Source: Tullyiplasma multilocale ATCC 49900 (GTDB lineage Bacteria > Bacillota_I > Bacilli_A > Mycoplasmatales > Mycoplasmataceae). Taken from it: a stretch of 64,000 nt of DNA. The notes under the pieces are model-generated. The model ran no database searches. It saw nothing but the letters and a program-made list of their open reading frames with translations, and was not told the origin of the DNA. Each line of letters starts with the position of its first letter. Within the stretch, counting starts at the first letter, position 1. Position numbers and translations under genes: made by a program. Positions 24,121 to 36,038 of the stretch are shown here, piece after piece. The stretch covers positions 62,001 through 126,000 of the forward strand of contig NZ_AXXW01000006.1 in assembly GCF_000483165.1 (NCBI RefSeq), read 5' to 3'.

Positions 24121-24548
24121 TATTTTGTTTCCTCCATACCTGTTACTTTAATTCCCATGTTTTTAGCTGTCCCTGCAATAATTTTCATTGCTGCTTCGAT
24201 TGAGTTAGCGTTTAAGTCTGGTAATTTGTATTCAGCGATTTCTTTAATTTGTTCAGCTGTTAAAGTTGCAACAACTTCTTTTCCTGAGTTTGATGCACCT
24301 TTTTGTAAGTTAGCTAATTTTTTTAACATAACTGCTGCTGGTGTAGTTTTTAAGATGAAATCGAATGATTTATCATCGTAAGCTGTAATAACAACTGGTA
24401 CTACGTCTCCTGCACGGTCTTTTGTAGCGTCGTTGAATTGTTTTGTGAATTCTGGCATGTTAATTCCTAATGAAGCTAATTCTGCTCCTGGTTTAGCTTG
24501 CATAGCCATGAATTCTAATTTTGCAATACGTGTTACTTTTTTTGCCAT
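24120..24548 (-). CDS. rplK: 50S ribosomal protein L11
   Basis: 142 residues. L11 forms the GTPase-associated region with 23S rRNA. The N-terminal [30 protein letters not shown] replaces the usual Pro-rich segment, and the C-terminal rRNA-binding domain keeps the [16 protein letters not shown] end. The usual run of prolines is reduced (A-A in place of P-P), as in some other mollicutes. SD is TAGGAG. Confidence 0.97.
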   Translation of the reverse strand: MAKKVTRIAKLEFMAMQAKPGAELASLGINMPEFTKQFNDATKDRAGDVVPVVITAYDDKSFDFILKTTPAAVMLKKLANLQKGASNSGKEVVATLTAEQIKEIAEYKLPDLNANSIEAAMKIIAGTAKNMGIKVTGMEETK

Positions 24549-24678
24549 TTTAAAATTCTCCTATTTTCTTTAAAATTTTTGGTCATCATTTAAATGCGGT
24601 ACATGCGAGAATCAACTTCATGATTGCTCTCCCTCAATTAATATAAATGTGCCTTCTATAATTATACATAAAAAAAGA
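24549..24678 (-). promoter_or_regulatory. rplK leader and promoter region
   Basis: A 130-base leader on the minus strand carries a GAGGGAGAGC stretch and a possible hairpin near 24596-24640. A TATATTAATT box near 24640-24650 may be the -10. An L1-type autoregulatory site is expected for this operon in bacteria, but I cannot identify one securely. Confidence 0.3.
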
Positions 24679-24700
24679 AAAAAGTGCATTCGCACCTTTT
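24679..24700 (-). terminator. Terminator downstream of nusG
   Basis: Nine-base stem (24679-24687 with 24692-24700, one G-U pair) with ATTC loop and a T-rich tail on the minus strand. Confidence 0.75.
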
Positions 24701-24706
24701 CATTTA

Positions 24707-25360
24707 TTAATCTTCTTTTAATGATTGAACGTGGTCAAATGAAATTTCTAATGTTGTGTATCTTCCAAACATTTCAATAGCGATAATGGCAACTCCTTTT
24801 GAGTAATCCATTTCTTTAACTTCACCTTCTTCACCTTTGTGAAGACCATCTTTAATTCCAACGATTTCTCCAACTTCAAAATCAGCAGTTTTAAGAACTT
24901 TTTTAGCCACAGCTTCACCTTTTGGTTTAGCAGCATTAGGAGTTTCAGTTACAGTTTCTTCCACTACAACTTCAACGATTTCTTCTTCAGGCATTAACAT
25001 TCTTAATACTTCAGCAGTTGTTAATGGGAAAGGTTTTGCACCTCTTCCTGATGATCCAATGAATCCAGTAACTCCCGGTGTATTTCTAACGATGAATCAT
25101 GCTTTTTCAGACATGATCATGTTAATGAAAATATATCCAGGGAATCTGTTTTTGTTAACTTGTTTTCCAGCTTTTGTTGTAGTCATCCCTTTTGAAATTC
25201 TTACATCAAAAACTTCGTTTTCTAAGTTTGAAGTTTTGATTTTTTGTGTTAAATCACTGTGCACTTTATCTTCGTGCCCTGTGTTACAGTTAATAACGAA
25301 TCATTGACCTTTGGCGCTTAAGATTTCGTCTTCTAATTCTAATAAATCGATGTTTGACAT
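24707..25360 (-). CDS. nusG: Transcription termination/antitermination protein NusG
   Basis: 217 residues, slightly long. NusG binds RNA polymerase and adjusts elongation. The N-terminal NGN domain begins KGQWFVINCNTGHEDKVHSDL and has FPGYIFINMIMSEKAWFIVRNTPGVTGFIG. An acidic, Thr/Pro-rich linker of about 35 residues (EEEIVEVVVEETVTETPNAAK) separates it from the C-terminal KOW domain (FEVGEIVGIKDGLHKGEEGEV). The enlarged linker is unusual versus B. subtilis NusG. It lies 11 bases after secE. Confidence 0.97.
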
Positions 25361-25371
25361 ATTTTGCTCCT

Positions 25372-25782
25372 CTAAATAACTTTAATTAAAACGAATAGTT
25401 CTTGTAGTCCCATATCAACAAAGTAGAATAATACGGCGAATATCAGCATAAAGATGACTACTGTAATATATTTCTTTGTTAGATTGTCACTACCAGATCA
25501 TTTAATTTTATTAACTTCCTTCGCCATTTTAATTGGGAATTCTTTGAATGCTAATTTTCAATTAAACTTTTCTTTTTCTTTTTTAACTTTGATTTTTTGT
25601 TTTGTTTCTTTTGAAATTTTTTGTTTTGTTTTTTTGTTTGAATTTACTTGTTCATCATTAAATTCTGTTGACTGTTCAGTACTTTTTTTAGCAAGTTTTA
25701 CTAATCTCTTTGCTTCACTTTTTTCAAACTTAGCAGCAGCTTTAGCTTCTGCTTTAGCTTGCTTAGAAATCTTCTCAGACAT
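25372..25782 (-). CDS. secE: Preprotein translocase subunit SecE
   Basis: 136 residues. The C-terminal 60 residues are the essential SecE helix and membrane anchor: VNKIKWSGSDNLTKKYITVVIFMLIFAVLFYFVDMGLQELFVLI. The N-terminal 75 residues are a long, charged Lys/Glu/Ala coiled-coil extension (KQAKAEAKAAAKFEKSEAKR), as often seen in mollicutes and Firmicutes. SecE stabilises the SecYEG channel. The stop is TAG at 25372-25374; the ATG overlaps the rpmG stop by one base. Confidence 0.92.
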
Positions 25783-25940
25783 TATCTTGATTCCTTATGA
25801 ATTGTGTGAGATGCACATGTTGAACAGTATTTTTTTAATACTAATCTCTCTTTTTGAGTTAAAGTACTTTTTGTAAGAGAATAATTTCTGTTTAAACAAT
25901 CTTCACATACTAAGATTATTTTTCTAGTGTTTTTCGGCAT
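25782..25940 (-). CDS. rpmG: 50S ribosomal protein L33
   Basis: 52 residues: [20 protein letters not shown], then ending [15 protein letters not shown]. Two CxxC pairs (VCEDC and YCSTC) make this a zinc-ribbon type L33. The ATG at 25938-25940 follows AAGGAGGATAAT, which excludes the longer upstream reading. It is followed by secE and nusG, the common L33-SecE-NusG order. Confidence 0.96.
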   Translation of the reverse strand: MPKNTRKIILVCEDCLNRNYSLTKSTLTQKERLVLKKYCSTCASHTIHKESR

Positions 25941-26007
25941 AATTATTATCCTCCTTATCTTTATTATTATATAGAATGATTGCTTCGATACAACTTTTAC
26001 CAACCAA

Positions 26008-26754
26008 TTAATCTAATTTGCCTATTTTATTAGCAACTTCATATAATACTAATGCCGCAGCAACTGATGCATTGAATGAATCAATTGTTTTAGTTGATGG
26101 TATAAAAATATTCATATCACTATTTTTTGTCACTAAATCAGAAACACCTTTTTGTTCGTTTCCAATTACAATAACTGATTTGTTAGCAAAATCAACTTTT
26201 CTAACATCAACTGAATCTTTATTTAAGTTTGTTGAGTAAACTCAGAAACCATTGTCTTGCAATTCTTTGATCGCATTGCTCAAGTTATTAACTTTAGTAA
26301 TGTTTAAATCATAAACTGTTCCAGCACTTGTTTTAACAACAGTTGAGTTAACCAGAACTTGTTTTCTATCTAGAATAATTACTGAATCAACACCAAGTAA
26401 ACTAGCACTTCTTAAGATTGCTCCAAAGTTGTGTGGATCTTGAATTTGATCAAGCAACATTACTAAACCGTTTTCTTTTTGATTTAATTTTTCAACAGCT
26501 TCTTTGAAAGGTACATAGTTGTACTCTTTAACTTCAGCCACTATTCCTTGGTGGTTTACATACTCCATGAATAATTTTTCGATTTCAATTTCGTCTGCTT
26601 TTTTAACAGGGATTTTGAATTCTTGAATTTGAGAAATCCCATCAACATATTTTGTGTCTCTAACTCAAATTCTTCTGATCATTTTCGGGTGCTTTTGAAT
26701 AAATTCTTCAACTGCATGTCTCCCATATATTAAATTTAATTGTTCTTGTTCCAT
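26008..26754 (-). CDS. rlmB: 23S rRNA (guanosine-2'-O-)-methyltransferase RlmB/TrmH family
   Basis: 248 residues. SpoU/TrmH enzymes methylate ribose 2'-OH in rRNA using SAM with a trefoil knot. The N-terminal substrate-binding domain starts [12 protein letters not shown]. The knot domain shows [25 protein letters not shown] (motif 1), [25 protein letters not shown] (motif 2) and [22 protein letters not shown] (motif 3). The gene is next to cysS, with 1 base between, as in many Firmicutes. RlmB is the likely specificity; TrmH cannot be wholly excluded. Confidence 0.93.
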
Positions 26755-26755
26755 G

Positions 26756-28090
26756 TTACACCAATTTCTTTTCTATTAAGATTGCTCTAAGCTCATCGGC
26801 TTTTGCAAAATCTTTTTGATTTAATAATTCTTTTCATTGTTTGAAGATTTCTCTATCTTCTTCAGTAAAATCAATGTTGATTAAATCTATGAATCCTAAA
26901 GTATCCAAAATATATTTCATTGATGAAATATATTGGTCAATTTTAATAGATTCTTTTTCAGTTAAAGACTTATTTAAGTCTTTAACAATTTGTTCAAGTA
27001 ATGTTAACACTCTTGAAGTATTAAGGTCATTGTCCATATGCGTATTAAATTCTTCAATAATTGAATCATCTAATTTATTTGTTATTACATAATCATTCAT
27101 CACTAAATGAGCAATCACTTTTTTATTGATGTTTGAAATTTTATCGAAGAACTTTTTACCTTGACCAATTAAAGATTCATTAATATTTAAAGGTTGACGA
27201 TAATATGTTGTTAAGAAAATTCATCTCAATAAGTTTGGCCCATGTTCAGCAATAAAGTCTTTAGCTAAAATAGTATTACCTAATGATTTAGACATTTTTT
27301 CATCTTCTAAAGTTAAGTGTCCATTGTGCATTCAGTTTAAAGCTAACTCTTTATTGTTGTGAGCTCAAAATTGAATTCTTTCATTTTCATGATGAGGGAA
27401 TTTTAGATCAATTCCACCAGCATGAATATCGATAGTTTCACCATTGAAGTAATCATCAATTAATAAAACACATTCAGTGTGTCATCCAGGTCTCCCTGGA
27501 CCAAATACTGAATCTCATTTAATTCCAACATCAGTTTTCTTTCATAAAGTGAAATCTAATGGATTGTGTTTTTTTAATTCAACTTCAACACGTTCACCAG
27601 ATATCAGTTCATCAATTTTTCTACCTGATAACTGACCATATTTTGATTCTCATTTCTTAATATCAAAATATACATCTCCATCAACAACATAGGCATCACC
27701 ACTTTTTACCATATCTTCAATGTAAGTTAACATTAAATCTAACTTGTCAGAAATCGGCGTTAGTTGAGTTGGTCTTAAAACGTTCATAGCATCTAAGTCA
27801 TCTAAATACGCATTCATATATTTAGTAGAAATTTCTTTTTCAGTTAATCCTTCTTCAATTGCCCTATTTATTATTTTGTCATCGATATCGGTAATGTTTT
27901 GTAAATAATTTACGTCAACACTTCTACTTTTTAAATATCTAACAAGAGTGTCTACTAATAAACTTGGTCTTGCATTTCCAATGTGAATGTAATTGTATAC
28001 AGTCGGACCACATGAATAAATATTAATTTTTTTGTTATCTAAATCATTTGTTATAGATTTTAACGAATCATAAAGTTTAATAGTAATCAC
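26756..28090 (-). CDS. cysS: Cysteinyl-tRNA synthetase
   Basis: 444 residues, joined across several TGA Trp codons. It charges tRNA-Cys. [20 protein letters not shown] holds the zinc Cys and the HIGH-type motif (HIGN), and [17 protein letters not shown] is the KMSKS motif. CysS is the minimal class Ia enzyme. The apparent start is GTG at 28088-28090, immediately after AGAAAGG, which leaves almost no spacer; a short spacer or another start is possible. The reading frame cannot start further up because a stop lies upstream. It sits between rlmB and an ECF S component. Confidence 0.93.
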
Positions 28091-28095
28091 CCTTT

Positions 28096-29019
28096 CTATT
28101 TAGTATTTCTAATTAATGGTCTTAAAACTGAATAAACAGTTGTTAAAACAGCTGTATTAAATAATATTTTAACTGGCACTTGTACTATACGTAAAGTAAC
28201 CATTGACATATATCCACCATCGTCAGCTTCAACTCCTAAGAATCCTTGATCACCTCAAGAAGCCAATAGTACTGAACATAGGATTTCTGTAACAGCACAA
28301 ATAAGTATGATTGGTAAAACTATGTCTAATCATTTTGATTTTCTGGTTATGACTAGAACCCCACATAAAATGTAAATAACCACCAAGGTTATAGTCATCA
28401 TCAAGACAAATAAAACCGGATAGAATGCTTTTGATATTTCCACTCCAAAGAATTTAGGTGTGAAATCATCATTTTGAACAGCTGTTTTCAAAATAAAGAA
28501 TATTGAAACCGTAGCAATCACAAAGAAAGCTGAAATGATTGAAAGAGTTAATCATCTAAATTTTCCTTTTCAATCAAATGCAAATGAACCAAGTCCACTT
28601 CAGAATCCGAAACCAAGAGCTACCAAGAAGTAAGCAATGTGAATATATGATGGGACGAACATCATAGCTAACGTTTCAGTCACAAGACCAACTAAGATAC
28701 CTACAACAGGTCCAAATATCATTCCGGTAATCTTAATCATGATTCCTTCGAAAGCCACTCTAACGGGCGGGAAAACAGTAATTGGAAGGGTCATAGATAT
28801 AACAACAGTTATAGAAACTGATACCGCTACCATCATTGCGATGTATGTAATATTTTTAGTTGTAAATTTGATCCCTTTAAAAGGAATGTTTCTTTTCTTT
28901 TTATAACTGTAGTCAACAGTTGTATAAATGATATAAAGAAGAACCGATACTAAAGTGATACCAGCAGATACGTAAGCTAGATTGTTACCAGTTAGTAAAA
29001 AATCACTAATATTGCGCAT
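28096..29019 (-). CDS. ECF transporter S component, folate-type (FolT-like)
   Basis: 307 residues with about six membrane segments. NITYIAMMVAVSVSITVVISMTLP, then FPPVRVAFEGIMIKITGMIFGPVVGILVGLVTETL match S components of energy-coupling factor vitamin transporters (FxPxR...ki-GxiFGPvvG--vG). The adjacency to cysS and this motif set suggest the folate branch; the substrate is inference. The protein is longer than usual S components because of an N-terminal membrane helix and a C-terminal extension. ECF A/A'/T subunits are not in the window. RBS is AAAGGAGAT. Confidence 0.75.
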
Positions 29020-29120
29020 TTTTATCTCCTTTACATTTAATTTCTATAATTTTATAGATACTAGATTATTATATTTGTTTTTCAACATCATTAATACACC
29101 AACCATATACTTTTTGAAAT

Positions 29121-29147
29121 AAAAAAATATGGTTTGAACCATATTTT
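29121..29147 (-). terminator. Terminator downstream of the lipoprotein gene
   Basis: AAAAATATGGT/ACCATATTTTT stem with a TTGA-type loop, T-run on the minus strand. It adjoins the lipoprotein stop codon at 29150. Confidence 0.8.
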
Positions 29148-29149
29148 TA

Positions 29150-30595
29150 TTAAGCTTTTTTAATTTCTAAATCACTAATTTTGAAATTTTTGAATTTTGA
29201 ATTATTTTTTTCTTCATCTCTATCTTTAGGAGACATTCACATTGTATCAACTTCGTCATTGAATTGGTATCCTCTGAATACTCAGTTGATTTGTAATTGA
29301 TTAACTTTTTTACCATCTTCTTTTTCAAGTGTAACTGTAGAAACACGTGGGTAGTAAACGGCTTGTAAACCTTCTAATTTGAATGTAATTTCATAATCAG
29401 TTGTTCCACTATCTGCATCAAGATCTGTGTTGTATACATATTTCATTGTTGCATCAGTTGTTATTGAAGAAATAACTGATTTTCTTGTATTGAAGATTGT
29501 TCTAGTCTCTGTTCTTGTTGGTTTATCTTTTTCTTTAATTTCTTTTTCAAATGCTGCTGCTTGAATTTTTAATTTAGAAGCATCACCATCAAATACTATT
29601 GTTTCTCAATCATTTGTAGCAAAAGCAGGATCTTTAGCTTTTTCAGCTTCAGGAGCATCAACTCATTCTAATTGAATTTGATCAATAACACCGGCGCTAA
29701 TTTCATTATCTTGTTTGATTGTTTTTAAAGTATATGGGTTGAACTTATCATTTGAAGTATGCATTGGAGCTTTTTTCTCTTCTTCATCAGTTGGATCTTT
29801 AATTCCTTTATTTGCATCTTTAAATGACATTCCTTCAGCTTGAGCTTTATCTTTATTAGCTTCAAAGACAGAAGATTGTGAAGAAGTTGTTGTAATATCA
29901 CCAGGTGTTAATTCAGCACTTTTAAACACTGAGTTAGTAGCTTCACCTTTTTTAGTTAATGATAAGTAACTTTCGAAGAATGCTTGAGCATCAGCATTAT
30001 CAGCCATTGTTGCATTTATCATATCTAATGATGCTTTAGCACCAGCAGATTCAATTTTTGCATCTTTGTTTTCTTGAGCAAATGTATATAAGTCGTATAG
30101 CCCTTTAAATGAGTTGATTGTTGTTGATTGGTACTTGTTGTAGAAATCCACTTGTGTTCCGTCAATTTCTTCATTTAAGTAGTTACCATCAACTGAAATA
30201 GTATTAATTTTAGTTTCTGATACCGCTTCATTTCCACGGAAAGTTGTTCTAACATTTTCAACTTGTTCAGTTTTTGAAGACATACCAGCTAAGTTATAGT
30301 TTAAGATTTGTAAAGTTTCAGCCATTAAAGTTGAGTAAGGAATGAAACCTGCACTTCAGTTGTAAGCCCCACCATTAGCTGATTGTAATGAATATTTATT
30401 AATTGTTGCATCTGTTGGTTCTTTTAAAAGTTCTTTCATTGTTTTTGAAATAGCATCTTCATCTTTAATTCTGAAGGCATTTCCTTCGCTAAATACCATT
30501 TCAACTGTTGATGCTTTAACACCACAAGCAACCACTGTTGCAGCAGCTGTTCCAGCAATTGTTAATGACATTAATGAAGCTATAAGTTTTTTCAT
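29150..30595 (-). CDS. Lipoprotein of unknown function
   Basis: 481 residues with Trp(TGA) in GGAYNWSAG, LEWVDAP and elsewhere. The N-terminus MKKLIASLMSLTIAGTAAAT then VVAC is a classical lipoprotein signal peptide; Cys24 is the predicted acylated residue, so the mature protein is anchored on the outer face of the membrane. The remainder is a hydrophilic surface domain rich in Thr, Ser, Lys and Asp with no motif I recognise. It ends KNFKISDLEIKKA. Mollicutes have many such species-specific lipoproteins, often substrate-binding proteins or adhesins; no transporter partner lies next to it. GGGAGGAACAT is the SD. Confidence 0.85.
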
Positions 30596-30663
30596 AATAT
30601 GTTCCTCCCATATAGGCACTCTATTTATTAATTATACAATAAAAAAAGGATATTTAAATATCC
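30596..30663 (-). promoter_or_regulatory. Promoter of the lipoprotein gene
   Basis: On the minus strand TATAAT (about 30631-30636) follows an AT-rich region, and GGGAGGAA is the ribosome-binding site. The sequence CTATATGGGAGGAA is nearly identical to the region upstream of the coiled-coil gene at 33012. Confidence 0.6.
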
Positions 30664-30665
30664 TT
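30646..30665 (-). terminator. Terminator downstream of dnaB
   Basis: AAGGATATTTAAATATCCTT is a 20-base perfect palindrome and is followed on the minus strand by a T-run. It overlaps the end of the dnaB stop codon. Confidence 0.75.
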
Positions 30666-32007
30666 AATTCATATCTATAAATTTACCAAAAGCCTTATTA
30701 AATGAAAGTTCGACAGTTCCTGTAGAACCATTTCTGTGCTTTGCAATAATTAATTCTGTTTCAGAAATTGGATCAGCAATTAATTCATCAGCTGTTTTGT
30801 TTTGGTAGTATTCTGGACGGTATAAGAACATGATGATATCAGCATCTTGTTCAATAGCTCCAGAGTCACGTAAGTCTGACATAATAGGTCTCTTATCTTC
30901 ACGTTTTTCAACACTACGAGATAGTTGTGATAAACAGACAATTGAAACACCAGTATCACGAGCAATACGTTTTAATTGACGTGAAATATTAGAAATCTCA
31001 TTCTGGCGATCACTTCCGTTTGAACCCGGAGTTGTAATTAATTGTAAATAATCGATAACACATAAAGTGATGTTGTGATCACGCTTTAGTTTATGTAATT
31101 TAGATTGGATTTGTTGAACAGTAACACCCGGAGTGTCATCAATGTAAATGTGAGTTGATTGAAGTCTGTCATTTGCTGAAGTGATATCAATTCAGTTTTG
31201 ACGGTCAAGATTTTTACCAGTTCTTAACTTAGTTGATTCAATCGAAGTCATTGTTGATAAGATACGTTGAGTTAATTGTTCTGCTGGCATCTCTACTGAG
31301 AAAATGGCAACACCATTATCTCCTTGAGTAGCAGCATTATATGCTAGGTTTAAAGCAAATGCAGTTTTCCCCATTGAGGGACGAGCAGCTAAAATAATGA
31401 AGTCTGATGGTTGTAAACCAGAAGTAATTTTGTCTAGTTTTGAAAAACCAGTTGTAACTCCAGTAAGAGTTGCATCGCGTTGTTCTAGATCTCTAATTTT
31501 AGCAATAACATCTTTAACAGACCCACCAATTGAAATAACATCTGATTTCTTAGCATCTAAATCAATTTCTAATAAATCTCTTTGAGCTTGATCTAATACT
31601 TCGGTTAAGTTTGGGTTTGTTTTTCTTAATTCTTGAATTTGTAATAAAGTTGCATCAAATTTTCTAGCCATACTTGCTCTAAAAACGATATCAATGTAAT
31701 CTTCTACCCCTTCATCAGTGTAAAAGTAACCACTTACAGCATTAATTAATTCAGGTCCCCCGGCTTGACCAAGTTGTTTTTTTTCTTCTAATAATAACGC
31801 TATTGTAGTTGATGATATTTCTCTTGAATCTTCATTTAAAGATTGAATAGCACTATAGATTAATTTATGAGCACCAAAATAGAAATCATCTGCAGTAAGG
31901 CGCATTAAAATATCGGGTAGCGCATTTGGAGAATGCATAGCAATTGCAAGAACAATCTTTTCAGATTCATCCAATACTACATTTTTTGTTTCAAATTGTT
32001 GTTCCAT
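30664..32007 (-). CDS. dnaB: Replicative DNA helicase DnaB
   Basis: 447 residues. DnaB is the hexameric fork helicase. The N-terminal domain (about residues 1-150) is the primase-interacting domain, and the RecA-like domain has ARPSMGKT (Walker A, residues 208-215), Walker B and the arginine finger region near the C-terminus. Internal Trp codons are TGA, for example NDRLQSTHIY and neighbouring segments read across them. It lies 1 base after rplI, in the rplI-dnaB arrangement common in Firmicutes and mollicutes. Confidence 0.98.
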
Positions 32008-32008
32008 T

Positions 32009-32452
32009 TTAGGCTTCCTTTACATCTACTTTTAATTTTGCTTCAATACCAAAATCTAATTTAATAATTACATAGTGTAATCCGATAGTATTTAGGTTTG
32101 AAAAGTTTTTAAATTTTCTTTTGTCCACTTCTAATTTGTGAGCATTTAATAATTGGTTAGTAATATCTTGATTAGAAATTGAACCAAAAGCTTTTCCATC
32201 TTTTATTTGTAATTTAAAATTTAAAGTTGTTTCTTCAATAACTTTTTTAAGTTGCATAGTTTCAGCTTTAGCTAATTGTTTTTCTTCGTCAGCTGTTTGT
32301 AATTTTGTGTTTAGAGTTTTTAAACTGTTTTCTGTTGCCAACTTCACAAGCCCTTGTGGAAGTAAGAAGTTTTTAGCGTAACCATCAGAAACGTTTTTAA
32401 CCTCGTCTTTTTTCCCTTGTCCTTTTACGTCTTTTAAAAATATAACTTTCAT
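32009..32452 (-). CDS. rplI: 50S ribosomal protein L9
   Basis: 147 residues. L9 is a two-domain ribosomal protein. [40 protein letters not shown] is the N-terminal domain with the conserved rRNA-binding loop, a long helix follows ([22 protein letters not shown]), then the C-terminal domain [14 protein letters not shown]. The 147-residue length is typical. It precedes dnaB with a 1-base gap. SD is GAGGAGA. Confidence 0.99.
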   Translation of the reverse strand: MKVIFLKDVKGQGKKDEVKNVSDGYAKNFLLPQGLVKLATENSLKTLNTKLQTADEEKQLAKAETMQLKKVIEETTLNFKLQIKDGKAFGSISNQDITNQLLNAHKLEVDKRKFKNFSNLNTIGLHYVIIKLDFGIEAKLKVDVKEA

Positions 32453-32536
32453 AAAATCAGTCTCCTCTTCTTTACATATAATTCTATTATAAAAAGTGAT
32501 GTTATTTCACATATATAAGATATTTATGAAATAAAA

Positions 32537-32554
32537 AAATCGCTGCGGCGATTT
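32537..32554 (-). terminator. Terminator downstream of the coiled-coil gene
   Basis: AAATCGC (32537-32543) pairs with GCGATTT (32548-32554), loop TGCG, then a T-run on the minus strand. Confidence 0.85.
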
Positions 32555-32565
32555 AAAATTTGTTT

Positions 32566-33012
32566 TTAATCATCGAAATCATCATGACCAAAAACTTTGA
32601 TATTTAGTCTGGATACAGATTTTTCCAATCTATCTAATCTTAAGCAAACTTCTCGTTTAAACTCTCTAAGTTCACTTCTTATTTCTTCTTTAAAGTCTTT
32701 CATTTCTTGGCGAATTTCAGCTTTGAACTCGTCCAATTCTTGCCTGATTTCTTTTTTGAAAACTTCGAATTCTATAGACAAGTTGTTAACGGCATCTAAT
32801 ACTTGTTTGTTTGTTACTTTCATTTTCGTCTTTTCTACCTTTAAATACTCATCGCAAAATAATTTGGCCTCTAATTTTATCTTTGCAGATCATTCATCCT
32901 TTTCTTTGTTTGAAAGTGATTTTAAAGCATCTTTAAGACCTATGGGGTGTTCTCTTGTAATTTCACCCTCTTCATTGACTTTCAACTTATATAGAACTAA
33001 TTTCTTTTTCAT
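32566..33012 (-). CDS. Small coiled-coil protein of unknown function
   Basis: 148 residues. The first 60 residues (MKKKLVLYKLKVNEEGEITR ...) are mixed and unrecognised. From about residue 85 to 130 is a heptad/undecad repeat: EFEVFKKEIRQELDEFKAEI, then RQEMKDFKEEIRSELREFKR, which must form a long coiled coil. A Trp is encoded by TGA at KDEWSAK. An internal in-frame ATG at 32821-32823 could start an 85-residue form, but the frame is open upstream to ATG 33010-33012, which has a perfect GGGAGGAAT SD, so I chose the long form. No partner is adjacent. It resembles repetitive coiled-coil proteins common in mollicutes. Confidence 0.7.
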
Positions 33013-33140
33013 AATATTCCTCCCATATAGTATTAGGGTGAAAAAATAAAAAAGTTACCTGTTAATTCACAACTCCATATTAACATGTGATTTCAATATT
33101 TTAGAAACTAATTTTTGTTATCTTTGACTTAAATAATAAA
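33013..33140 (-). promoter_or_regulatory. Intergenic region upstream of the coiled-coil gene
   Basis: This stretch contains an SD shared in sequence with the lipoprotein gene, a TATA-like element, and a weak hairpin GTTAAT/ATTAAC near 33062-33085. The promoter cannot be placed exactly. Confidence 0.4.
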
Positions 33141-33160
33141 AAAATCGCCTAAGCGATTTT
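33141..33160 (-). terminator. Terminator downstream of rpsR
   Basis: AAAATCGC (33141-33148) with GCGATTTT (33153-33160), loop CTAA, followed by T on the minus strand. Confidence 0.85.
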
Positions 33161-33171
33161 ATGATTTGTTA

Positions 33172-33399
33172 TTAATCAACAACGTATGGTAATAATCCCA
33201 TTTGACGTGCTCTTTTAATAGCTAATGATAAATTTCTTTGATCTCTTGGAGATGTTCCAGTAACTCTTCTTGGTAAGATTTGTCCATTTCCTGAGATGAA
33301 TTTTTTTAACATATCTACATCTTTGTAATCGATGTATTTAATGTTGTTTTTTGCAAAGAAATTAACTTTTTTTCTTTTTTTAATGAATTTTTTTTGCAT
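33172..33399 (-). CDS. rpsR: 30S ribosomal protein S18
   Basis: 75 residues. The conserved segment [55 protein letters not shown] is diagnostic. S18 binds with S6 at the platform of the 30S subunit. It is the third gene of rpsF-ssb-rpsR, the standard order, 27 bases after ssb. Confidence 0.99.
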   Translation of the reverse strand: MQKKFIKKRKKVNFFAKNNIKYIDYKDVDMLKKFISGNGQILPRRVTGTSPRDQRNLSLAIKRARQMGLLPYVVD

Positions 33400-33426
33400 A
33401 AAATTTATTCTCCTCTGTAATTAATC

Positions 33427-33894
33427 TCATAGTACAGATTCATCATCACTTAAGATGATTTCATCTTCTTTTGAAGAATCATTAATAGGTTGTGCTTGTT
33501 GATTTGCAAAACCGTTAACTTGATCTAAATCGAAGTTAGAATCGTTTTTTGTGTATGTGTTGTTTGATGATTGTTGATCGTTTGAACCGCTTCTGCTGTC
33601 TAAGAATTCTACACGGTCAGCGTTTACATTTACGATAGTTTCGTATCTACCGTCTGTATTGTTATTTCTTACTGAAATTCGTCCTGTAACAGCGACTTGA
33701 CTTCCTTTTTTAAGGAATCTAGCCATATTTTCTGCTTGTTTGTCTCACGCTACACAAGGAATAAAGTTTGTATACTCTTTTCCTCCACTGTAGTCTGAAA
33801 CAGCCAATGTGAACCCAACAAATTTAGAACCTGTTGAAGTGTCACGTAATTCAATGTCTCTGGCAATTCTACCAATTAAACATACTTGATTCAT
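33427..33894 (-). CDS. ssb: Single-stranded DNA-binding protein
   Basis: 155 residues. The N-terminal OB-fold starts NQVCLIGRIARDIELRDTSTGSKFVGFTLAVSD and contains CVAWDKQAENMARFLKKGSQVAVTGRISVR. The C-terminal part is a Ser/Asn/Gln-rich linker ending in an acidic tip DDESVL, where most SSBs have DDDIPF. The missing terminal Phe may weaken interaction with partner proteins; this is inference. It lies between rpsF and rpsR as usual. Confidence 0.97.
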
Positions 33895-33924
33895 AATGAT
33901 GTCCTTCTTTCGTATTTAAATATA

Positions 33925-34359
33925 CTATTTAACTTCTTCAGTTTTAACTTCAGCTTTTGGAGCTTCGTTTGTTGTTGGTTTGTTAAATGGTTTTTTAAAG
34001 TTTCTTCTTTCACGACGTTCTTCTTCGAATTTAGTCATGTCAGTTTTTGATAACTTAGTTGTTTGTTCATAGTTTTGAACGTTTTCAGTATTTAATACTA
34101 AAGTTCTAACAACGTGTTTTTCAATACCAGCCACACGTTCAAATTCAGCTACAGCTGCTGTTGATGTTTCAACAATAACAACTGAGTAAATTCCTTTTTT
34201 CTTGTGGTTGATTTCGTAAGCGAAGTCCATTAATCCTCATTCTTCACTTTCGATGATTTTTCCGTCTGATGCTAAGATGTTGTTTAATTTAGTTTGTAAA
34301 GCAACAGCGTCAGTAACGTCTTGATCTAAAATATACATAATTTCGTATTTTCTAATCAT
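33925..34359 (-). CDS. rpsF: 30S ribosomal protein S6
   Basis: 144 residues, joined across TGA Trp in SEEWGLMDFAYEI. S6 binds with S18. MIRKYEIMYILDQDVTDAV and KKKGIYSVVIVE plus EFERVAGIEKHVVRTLVL are conserved. A Lys/Glu/Pro-rich tail of about 40 residues extends the usual length. SD is AAGGAGGATAT. Upstream is a structured leader. Confidence 0.98.
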
Positions 34360-34440
34360 AAATATATCCTCCTTATGGTCTTTGGGCCTTTGGGCCAAGG
34401 AGTTAATCCGTGTAATTAACTCGCAATATTGATTATATAT
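34360..34440 (-). promoter_or_regulatory. rpsF leader with hairpins, possible S6:S18 autoregulatory RNA
   Basis: On the minus strand GAGTTAAT-TACACGG-ATTAACTC forms an 8-bp hairpin, and TTGGCC-CAAA-GGCC a second. They lie between a TATAAT-type box near 34430 and the SD. In many bacteria an S6:S18 complex binds a leader hairpin with a CCG motif; a clear match was not found, so this is tentative. Confidence 0.45.
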
Positions 34441-34499
34441 TATAAATTGGGAGTTTTCCACAATGAGATAACTAAAATTGAATTATTAAAAAACAAAAA
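34441..34499. promoter_or_regulatory. Promoter region of the rpsF operon
   Basis: AT-rich spacer between the lysS terminator and the rpsF leader. On the minus strand TTGTGG near 34461-34466 may be the -35 for TATA boxes at 34430-34440; spacing is not optimal. Confidence 0.35.
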
Positions 34500-34522
34500 A
34501 ATGAGAGGGAATACCTCTTATT
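34500..34522 (-). terminator. Terminator downstream of lysS
   Basis: Nine-base stem (34500-34508 with 34514-34522, one G-U) with a five-base loop and T-run on the minus strand. Confidence 0.8.
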
Positions 34523-34528
34523 TTTGTA

Positions 34529-36034
<1,506 letters not shown>

Positions 36035-36038
36035 TTGT

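Noticed and set aside
32566-32823. 85-residue separate coiled-coil gene starting at 32823
   Set aside because: The frame is open upstream to an ATG with a much better SD, so the longer product is more likely.
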